Below are positions 54,926-64,000 of a stretch of 64,000 bases of DNA, piece after piece. The DNA is from Manis javanica. Taxonomy: Eukaryota > Chordata > Mammalia > Pholidota > Manidae. Below the pieces are notes generated by a model. That model saw only the letters and a program-made list of their open reading frames with translations, did no database searches and was not told where the DNA came from. Each line of letters begins with the position of its first letter. Within the stretch, counting starts at the first letter, position 1. The translations under genes and the position numbers were made by a program. The stretch spans positions 41,485,034 to 41,549,033 of the forward strand of contig NC_133169.1 of assembly GCF_040802235.1 (NCBI RefSeq). Direction: 5' to 3'.

Positions 54926-57900
54926 AATGAACCCTGCGAATAAGAGTATTATTCAATGCTGAACAAAGATTAAACAACACATATCAAATATTGCATGGAG
55001 GTGTAAATTCTATTTAAATCCTTGTATAGTAAATTGAAATGTTTTGAGAGCAATCCTTTTAAAACTTTACAAATCTAGAACCAAGAGTTAAATTATCAAG
55101 TTTTTAAAAACATAATCAGCTTCTACTATATTTTTCTAGGTGCAGATGCTCCTAAATAGGAAGAGGAGGTCATTTGTTTTTAAAATAGTATTTTGCAAAA
55201 AAGACAAAAATAAAATGTTAACTGCAACCAGATCTTGATATTCTTATGGTCATGTCTGATTTTGCTGTTGAAACACAGTACACCACACTCTTAAGCCGAA
55301 ACCTCCCTAAAGGTGGAGGTGCTCTGAGTGTTTCTCCACTGTTGATCTAGGTGATTAGTTCTATGGAAACAGACATTTTCAAGATGATTATTCCCTTCTT
55401 GAGCTGGATCCAAGTTAGTTATTAAACACAATGTCATTGGAAAATTAAAGGTGTTCTCGGCCTTCGTTTCCAACCAACCAGTCCCCTCTTATTTTGCCAG
55501 GTGGCTGCCTAAAAGCAGCTCTCGCTCCTTCTCCCTGACTGTGGACTTACCGCTGAGTGCATGATGCCACCTTCATCTGACTCGTGTGAGGCCACTGGTC
55601 TGGGTGCTCAGCTGGGCATCGGCCGTCCATGGCTACAGGCTTGGAACTTGACATTAAATCACGTGGTTTCTTCCCTGTAGTATGAGCACCAGGAGACTTT
55701 CTCAACAGGTAAGATGCCGGGAGCACTGGTTAATTTCTCCTCTGCTGCACAGACCAGAGTGTAGGAATGGAAACTGACCACTGAGCTTACTCACTTTGAG
55801 CCTCTCATTGAGAGATGGTTGGTATTAACGTTGACTATTGAGGGATCTTGTAAATTGTTCATGGGAATGGGAGTGGGTATTATTTTGTGAGATGGTACAA
55901 AGCCAATATCAGTAAGTTAAAATTAATGTGTATAGATTTCCACCCATACGAAATATTGAATGGAAATCAAGAGATAAGCAGACAACTTTGTAAAAGTATT
56001 CATCTTGATATTATTTACAATATAAGAAAGCAGAGGCAACTTAAGCATCTGCTTCAGAAACATAATAAGTAATTTAGATTTTAGTATTAACATTCACAAT
56101 TCCAAGTGACCATTAGGATATGAAGTGGATTCATAATTATAATTCTGGTGTGACAATTTCATTATATTCTTAGTGAAAAATGTGGTATATATACACATGT
56201 GTGTATCACATATATATATAAAATAAGGACATGTATATATATATATATACACATATATCATCCATATGTATCATGAGGATATATATACATTTATATATGT
56301 GTGTATATATAACTATGTATAGTTTAATATGCTGTTATATGTGTATTAATGTATACATAAGTATATACATGTATATATATACGTAATTATTGAGTAAATC
56401 AAAGTATTCACTGATAGTGGAATTTCAACTGACAATAGTTTATTCATAACTATATTTTCTATCTTCCTTCAATTATAGATTATGTGGGTAAAAACAATTC
56501 ACTTTTAAGTCAAAGGACAAGCCACTTATTCAAGACTTCAGCAATAAAATCTCCCACATCTCAGCCGTTGTATGCTGGGAGGATGACTGAGCTGGCATGA
56601 ATGCACACCAGAATCCTGCCCACTCGGCTCCTGCACCCAAGAGCAGAATTCACTAGTTTCTTTCCAACACTTAAGCTTCCATACCCCTAGATGTCATCTG
56701 AAATATCTGTTTCTGATCTTAAAATATTCACTTTAGTCTATGTAAGTTAAATGTGGACAGAATCACTAATGTACACACATAAAAATATCATAAAATATTA
56801 ATTATAAACATATAATGTATTGTAAAAGCATACTAGTTATTTGACAAAGAGAAAAGAAATACATACAAAGAGTGCTCAGAAATGTTTGAGACCACTGGTG
56901 TAACAACTCCAGTTTTCTAGTGTAAATTTTCCAGATTTCTACAATCACACCAGTCCAGTCACTCATCAAGTTCATCACAGACTAAAAGGACGTCAGAACA
57001 GCCCTTTTGCTCAGGGTTATTGTGAGGAGTCTGTGGTAAGGCTTTCATAACAGTACCTTGACCCTAATAATGTAATTGAAATGCTCTTTATAACTTTAAG
57101 TTCTCCTCTTACTCAGAATAAATAACTTTCCACTTTGTTGATTATGGAAAGAGAACAGGCTCCAAAGTAGGAAAATGCTATTAATTTCTGAATTTGAAAA
57201 TGGACAGTATATATACCCTTGTTTTATTCATTTTAATTCCTTTATCCTAAATTCCCATATATTTAAAGTAGACATTACAAAATTTGTAATTTTTAGATAA
57301 CAATTGTAAGATTATAAAAACAGTTTCAAATCAAATAATGTTGGACCAGTAAATTTGTCTTGAGACTGAACTCATTTAATGTAGCACAGTACACAATTTT
57401 TTATGTTGTTCTTAATAATACTCAAAAAAAGAATTTTTCAATTTTTCAGATTAAAAAGACTATTGTTTACAAGTACCCCTGACTCCATTGAAATTCATAT
57501 TAATTCTTCAGTCATGGGAGAGTTTTCCCCAAGTTTACGCAGTGAGGCAAGGAAGAGGGTGTGAATATCACAGGTCCAAAACCAAAAATGTAACTATGTT
57601 CAGACATTTCTCCTTATTTTATCTTCTGCATTATTGGCTACTCATTAAATAACTGCACATTTCAGTCAAAAACTGGGGAAATTCAGGAAATGAATAAAGA
57701 TGATAAAGTCAACTGAAATGTGTAATCCTGACCTGCATGTAACTCTACATTTTCGTTCAATACGGAGGGAAAAATCCTTTTGTCTCCAGAGCACATCAAA
57801 GCATCACTGATAAGGCTTGTTTGCTCAAAAGGAAAACAGAGCCATGACATATCTAGCAAAAGCCAGCCAATGATGTGTTCTTGGCAGGAGCTACACTTTT

Positions 57901-58255
57901 AAAATATATGACATGACGATTTGTGAAATTGAAAAGAAATGTGGTTATTTTGTTTCCACCTTAACCTTGACATGTGATACTACATGGGTGTTAATAGACA
58001 CCTAATATTTTGACCTCTGGTTTCCACCACGACTCTACAAACCTGGGATTCCCAGGAAAAAGGGAAAAAGTAATTACAAAACATTAAAACTTTTATTTTT
58101 GAGTGATACAACTCCTAAAATTAAATGGTGCTTGTTCTTTCATTCAGTTTATTTGGAGAACTCATTTACTATACGGGGGGAATTTTTTGGGATGAATCAC
58201 AGAACAAAAAGAAGATCACTATTCTTGCTTGTATGATTAATAAAAACTAATATAA
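54926..58255. other. long noncoding spacer
   Basis: Mostly AT-rich unique sequence, with a TA/TG microsatellite (56180-56400) and a moderately GC stretch at 55490-55760 of unknown nature. No frame longer than about 65 codons looks coding. Confidence 0.4.
56180..56400. repeat. TATA / TGTA microsatellite
   Basis: An impure alternation of (TA)n, ACACATGTGTGTA and ATATATACATGTATATAT, with several self-complementary runs. Confidence 0.9.
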
Positions 58256-58259
58256 TAGA

Positions 58260-59400
58260 CTTAAAATCTGATACAGGGCAGAGACAGGAGACAAGCATCA
58301 TAATTAATTTTCCAAAAAAGCCAAGATATAAACAGTATAATAAGAACAGGAGGAACCCAATCTTAAGGTTAAGATTCCATTTTAAAAACCAGAGACTTAG
58401 GAGGTAATATTCCCAACACATTCTGTAGTAATCAGACAATAACCCACCCTGTCTTAGATCAGGGCAAGTAGTCCTAAATGATATGTGCCCCCCACTGCTT
58501 GAGGGTAACCACTACCCTGGAGAGGAACTGGATCAATAGATTCCTTGTGTTGTTTATCCTACAGAATTATGTGGAGGACAGAGTGTTGATGAGGAAGACA
58601 TAGAGTCTGTCCTTGGAGAGAGACATCATGAGACCACATGTGAAGCCTACACCTTGCTGCCTTTGCCCCCTTCTTGAAAGCCTTCAAAGAGGGAACCCCC
58701 GTCCTTTCAGTGCACCTTCTTTCTGAGGTTTCCCACACTCCCCTTTAAGTGCATACATTTAAATAAAGCTTTCCTACTGTTCAAATTATTGTTTTGTCTT
58801 TGTGTTAGTTCATCTTGTTTCCAAGTCTTCACTATGTGTCTGCTTTACTCCTGATAAGGAAGGAGGGGATGCTGAGAGCTCAGATTTGGGCCTGCAAGTT
58901 CCCATCACCTGGGGGACCAGGACGGAGCTGCAGCTGCACCATCTGCTCTTAGCAGCCTGCCTGAAAGTCTCCTTTCTTTGGGAAGTTCTCAGAACATAAT
59001 CCCTCTCCATACTGTGCTCCATGGCTCCTCCAAATCTTGGGGTGGTAGGGGCTAGTCCCCATGCCATGCAGATCCCAGCAAACATGAGATGCCAGGTGAC
59101 CCTGGCCTCAGGAGCTATCAGGGGATCTGCCCTATGCTGAGTTGGAGTTCAATGAGCTTTCCCTCCTTTCCTCTGCACCTCTTTGCTCTCCGTTACCTGC
59201 AAAGCAGCTGCCATTCTCCACTGCTCTCACTTTATTGTATTCCTTCCTTACCTACACTCTTCTGACTGGCTTGAGGATTCTTTCTTGTTCAGAGTCAAGA
59301 ACCCTCCCCGTCCAGGTTGAGGTTTCACCTGGTGCACAAGCAGAGACCTCTACAGATGCAGCTGCCTGGCAACAAATCGAATCAAGGAAAATGAAATAAA
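58260..59400 (+). mobile_element. solo LTR-like element, second copy
   Basis: Same element and orientation as 8580-9800. It starts with GATACAGGGCAGAGACAGGAGACAAGCATCAT and has AATAAAGCTTTCCTACTGTTC at 58761 as its polyadenylation zone. The U5-like part runs to CTGCCTGGCAAC near 59372. Divergence from the first copy is substantial, and some segments are found in only one copy. No internal retroviral genes are attached. Confidence 0.55.
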
Positions 59401-60606
59401 GTGGTATAGGATAATCAAGAGTTGATGCCACAGGCATGTATTTATCACCTTTATATTCTTATCTAATTGTATAAATCAAGATATAGTAGAACAGAGAATT
59501 AATTTTCTTGAAATTTAAGTATCTGGGATTTTGAAAGAAGCACTCACTGGGATGCTTGATAAATTTTTGCCAAGACCAATGTATTCATGCAGGTTTAACA
59601 CATCTATCCTCAACACAATCCCAAATGAAAAAAAAACATGTATCAAAAATGCTTCTGGTTTTAGTCCATTACATGTTATTGAACAGACTCTTGTTTAGTT
59701 AACCTTTCAATCTTATGAAGTGTCCATTATTACAATGTCCTGCTTCACTTCTTTATATAGTCAGTATCTAAAGTTTTAAATATCAGTTTTCACACACCTA
59801 CCAGACCATTTAGCAGGACTCCTCTTTGTCCGAAGTCAGGAGTCTGTCTTGGCTGGGAAGTACTGACACATTTTAGATAAATGCAGCCTGTATTCTCTCC
59901 TTCCCACTAACCATCTAAATATTTCCAGTTTCTCTGATCACTCCTTCATTTCTGAAATCTTCCTGTGTATTATTAATCAAGTATTAAATAAGATCTTATG
60001 TAATCCATTAAAAATTATATATAATATAAATAACATTTTAATTTATTATATAAATTAAAATGAAAATATATATAGAAGCTTCGGTGCAGTTAATTTCATG
60101 TTCACATCCCTCACCTGTGGAAGGATCCCCAAAACCTTAACATCCCTCAACACGGATCACCAGTCCTTGGCGAAAGAGACTAGCTGGCATGCAACAGAGA
60201 ATGAATATGGATTATATCACCACATTCCTCTCAGAGGGATTTTTCCTCCAGATCATTATCAGGATTAACAAGCTGGCAGCTGCTCATTGTACCACATGCT
60301 TCTCTCCCTTGGAAACAGTCTGCAGTTAATACCAAAGTTTGGCACAAAAACACAAAACCAGAAGTCAGAAGAAGACACAGTTCTGAGACTCGCCCATGCC
60401 TCAGACTTGGGAAAAGCAATAATTTTCATTGAACACAAACTTTCCCAACTCACATGGGGATAATTACTTCTCAAAATACTTGGTAAGACTTTGCAGATCA
60501 GCATGGAAACCAGATAATATATTTCAGTTTGCTTTGGAATGTGGAAATGCTTTACTTCCATTATTTTCACATAATCCAGAAAAATACCTGACATGTGCTG
60601 TATATT
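59400..60606. other. AT-rich spacer
   Basis: No gene or clear repeat. The 109-codon minus-strand frame at 60594-60265 has no recognisable family. Confidence 0.4.
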
Positions 60607-63600
60607 GGTACCTTACTTTTTTTGGTATCATTAATGTGCAATTACATGAGCAGCATTATGGTTACTAGACTCCCCCTATTATCAAGTCCCCTGCACATAC
60701 ACAATTACAGTCACTGTCCATCAGCATAGAAGATGCTATACAATCACTACTTGTCTTCTCTGTGTTGTACAGCTCTCCTCATGTCTGCTAATCGTAATGC
60801 CCCTTTTTCCTCCTTGTCCCTCCCTTCCCAGCCATCCTCCCCAGTCTCTTTCCCTTTGGTAACTGTTAGTCCATTCTTAGGTTCTGTGACTCTGCTGCTG
60901 TTTTGTCCCTTCAGTTTTTTTCTTTGTTCTTATACTCCACATATGAGTGAAATCATTTGGTACTTGTTTTTCTTTGCCTGGCTTATTTCACTGAGCATAA
61001 TACTCTCTAGCTCCATCCATGTTGTTGCAAATGATACGATTTGTTTTCTTCTTAGGATGAATAATATTCCATTGTGTATATGTACCACATCTTCTTTATC
61101 CATTCAACTATTGATGGACACTTAGGTTGCTTCCATTTCTTGGCTATTGTAAATAGTGCTGTGATAAACATAGGGGTGCATATGTCTTTTTCAAACTGGG
61201 CTGCTGCATTCATAGGGTAAATTTCTAGGAGTGGAATTTCTGGGTCAAATGTTATTTCTATTTTTAGTTTTTTGAGGAAACTGCATACTGTTTTCCACAA
61301 TGATTGAACTAGTTTACACTCCCACAAGCAGTGTAGGAGGTTTCCCCTTTTCTCCACATCCTCACCAACATTTGTTGTTGTTTGTCTTTTGGATGGTGGC
61401 CATCCTAACTGGTGTGAGGTTACATCTCATTGTAGTTATAATTTGCATTTCTCCGATGATTAGTGATTTACCTGTTGGCCATCTGAATTTCTTCTCTGGA
61501 GAAGTGTCTGTTCAGATCCTCTGCCCAGTTTTTAATTGGATTATTTGCTTTCTGTTGGTTGAGGAGTGTGAGCTCTTTATATATTTTGGATGCTAACCTT
61601 TTATCGGATATGTCATTTATGAATATATTTTCCCATACTGTAGGATGTCTTTGTGTTCTATTGATGATTTTCTTTGCTGTACAGGTTTTCAGCTTGATAT
61701 AGTCCCACTTGTTTATTTTTGCTTTTGTTTCCCTTGCCCAGAGAGATATATTCATGAAGAAGCTGCTCATGTTTATGTCCAAGAGATTTTTGCCTATGTT
61801 TTTTTTTGAAGAGTTTTATGGTTTCATAACTTACATTCAGGTCTTTGATCCATTTCAAGTTTACTTTTCTGTATGGGGTTAGACAATGATCCAGTTTCAT
61901 TCTCTTGCATTTAGCTGTCCAGCTTTGCCAGCAGAAGTTTCTAAAGAGGCTATAATTTCTGCATCATATATCTATGGCTCCTTTATCATATATTAATTGA
62001 CCATATATGTTTGGGTTAATATCTGGACTCTCTATTCTGTACCACTGGTCTGTGGGTCTGTTCTTGTGCCACGACCAAATTGTCTTGATTACTGTGGCTT
62101 TGTAGTAGAGCTGGAAGTTGGGAAGTGAGATTCCCCTGCTTTATTCTTCCTTCTCAGGATTGCTTTGGCTGTTTGGGTTTTTTTTTGTGGTTCCATATGA
62201 ATTTTAGAACTATTTCTTCCAGCTTGTTGAAGAATGCTGTTGGTATTTTGATATGGATTGCATTGAATCTCTAGATTGCTTTAGGCAGGATGGCCATTTT
62301 GACAATATTAATTCTTCCACCCCCCCGAGAGCATGGGATGAGTTTCCATTTGTTAGTGTTCTCTTTAATTTCTCTTAAGAGTGTTTTGTAGTTTTCAGGG
62401 TATAGATCTTTCAATTCCTTGGTTCAGTTTATTTCTAGGTATTTTATTTATTTTGATGCAATTGTGAATGAAATTGTTTTCTTGATTTCTCTTTCTGCCA
62501 GTTCATCATTAGTGTATAGGAAAGCTACAGATTTCTGTGTATTAATTTTGTGTCCTGCAACTTTCCTGAATTCAGATATTAGTTCCTGTAGTTTTGGAGT
62601 GGAGTCTTTAGTATTTTTTATGTACAGTATGATATTATCTGCAAATAGTAACAGTTTGACTTCTTCCTTATCAATCTTGATGCCTTTTATTTCTTTGTTT
62701 TGTCTGATTGCCATGTGTAGAACCTCCAGTACTATGTTGAATAAAAGTGTGGAGAGTGGGCATCCCTGTCTTGTTTCCAAATCTTAGGTGAAAGCTTTCA
62801 GCTTCTTGCTGTTGGTATGATGTTGGCTGTGGGTCTGTCATATATGGCCTTTATTATGTTGAGGTACTTGCTCTCTATAATGATTTTGTTGAGAGTTTTT
62901 ATCATGAATAGATATTAAATTTTGTCAAATGCTTTTTCAGCATCTCTGGAGATGATCATATGCTTTTTGTCCTTCTTTTTGTTGATGTTGATGGATTTTT
63001 AAATGTTGTACCATCCTTGCATCCCGGAGATGAATCCCACTTGATCATGGTGTATGACACTTTTCTTGTATTTTTGAATTCAGTTTGCTGATATTTTGTT
63101 GAGTAATTTTACATCTATGTTTATCAGGGATATTGGTCTGTGGTTTTCTTTTTTTGTGGGGTCTCTGCTTGGTTTTGGTATTAGAGTGATGCCGGTTTCA
63201 TAGAATGAGTTTGGAAGTGCTCCTTTGTCTTCTATTTTTTGGAAAACTTTAAGGAGAATGGGTATTATGTCTTCACTGAACGTCTGATAATATTTTGTGG
63301 TAAGTCTGTCTGGCCCAGGAGTTTTTTTATTACCAGTTCAATTTCCTTGCTGGTAATTGGTCTGTTTACATTTTCTGTTTCTTCCTGGATCAGTCTTTGT
63401 AGGTTGTATTTTTCTAGAAAGTTGTCCAATTCTTCTAGGTTATCCAGCTTTTTAGCATATAGATTTTGATAGTATTTGTATTTCTGTGGTGTCCATCTTG
63501 ATTTTTCCTTTCTCATTTCTGATTCTGTTTATGTGTGTAGATTCTCTTTTTCTCTTAATAAGTATGGCTATGGATTTATCTATTTTCTTTATTTTCTCAA

Positions 63601-64000
63601 AGAACCAGCTCTTGTTTAATTTTTTCTATTGTTTTATTCTTCTAAATTTTATTTATTTCTTCTCTGATCTTTATTATATCCTTCCTACTGCTGACGTTGG
63701 GCCTCATTTGTTCTCATTTTACCAGTTTCAATAATTGTGACTTTAGACTATTAATTTGGGATTATTCTTCCTTCATTAAATAGGCCTGGATTGCTATCCT
63801 CTTTCCTCTTAGAACTGCCTTCACTGTGTCCCACAGAAGTTGGGGCATTATGCTGTTATTGTCATTTGTCTTCATATATTGCTTGATCTCTGTTTTAATT
63901 TGGTCATTGATCCATTTCTTATTTAGGAGCATGTTGTTAAGCTCCCATGTGTTTGTGAGCCTTTTTGTTTTCTTTGTACAGTTTATTTCTAGTTTTATAT
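60607..64000 (-). mobile_element. L1 running off the window end (3' 3.4 kb visible)
   Basis: The 3' UTR begins after the poly-T at 60609-60620 (CTTACTTTTTTTGGTATCATTAATGTGCAATTAC) and is followed on the minus strand by ORF2 up to the window limit. It ends at the same place as the 38.18 kb copy, without the retroviral 3' extension. The 5' part lies beyond 64000. Confidence 0.88.
60950..64000 (-). pseudogene. L1 ORF2 pseudogene, partial
   Basis: Broken frames include the C-terminal part (61357-61052), the connecting segment (61900-61468), the RT palm with FADNI in place of the catalytic FADD (62780-62448) and the RT amino-terminal part (63516-63265). The loss of the second catalytic aspartate (FADN) and numerous shifts show inactivity. 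The endonuclease region lies outside the window. Confidence 0.85.

Overview
This is a gene-poor stretch of a placental-mammal genome. The evidence is single-exon class II olfactory receptor (OR) genes, long spacers dense with LINE-1 (L1) copies of several ages, an L2 fragment, MaLR/ERV-L-type LTRs, and no operon-like packing. The L1 subfamilies and the 3' tail of the youngest L1 suggest a laurasiatherian; a pangolin- or carnivore-like genome is my tentative guess, from pattern memory only.

Layout. 1-1055: two L1 3' ends in head-to-tail order. About 1250-2870: decayed retroviral gag of ERV-L type. About 2950-36250: a tandem OR array built from diverged copies of one module (an upstream block with a candidate 5' noncoding exon and an embedded L2 fragment, then the OR exon, then a downstream block). 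Module A (about 2.95-5.3 kb) keeps only part of the upstream block and has no OR. Module B (about 6.95-16.3 kb) carries an intact family-2-like OR (12811-13746). Module C (about 19.6-25.5 and 34.3-36.2 kb) carries its paralogue, broken by a 2-nt deletion (24270-25212). A solo LTR-like element (about 8.58-9.80 kb) lies in module B, and an old rearranged L1 (16.34-19.56 kb) separates B from C.

The downstream half of module C is split by a young 8.7-kb L1 on the minus strand (25606-34314), flanked by a 13-bp target-site duplication. It has a promoter region with about 210-bp tandem units, an intact ORF1, and an ORF2 with one homopolymer frameshift. Beyond its ordinary 3' UTR lies about 1.8 kb of extra polyadenylated sequence carrying a retroviral env transmembrane remnant. 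This L1-ERV composite is the most unusual object in the window.

36.2-64 kb: a 10 x 40-bp minisatellite inside an old dispersed repeat (37101-37500), a decayed full-length L1 (38.18-44.14 kb), a strong CTCF-like site (45621-45634), an intact OR2T-like receptor on the minus strand (49208-50167), LTRs (about 51.57-51.87, 53.40-53.89 and 58.26-59.37 kb), an AT microsatellite (56.18-56.40 kb) and a third L1 running off the window end (60.61-64.0 kb).

The two intact ORs would act independently in olfactory sensory neurons; the rest is retroelement history. I saw no tRNA, rRNA, CRISPR array or bacterial-type feature.
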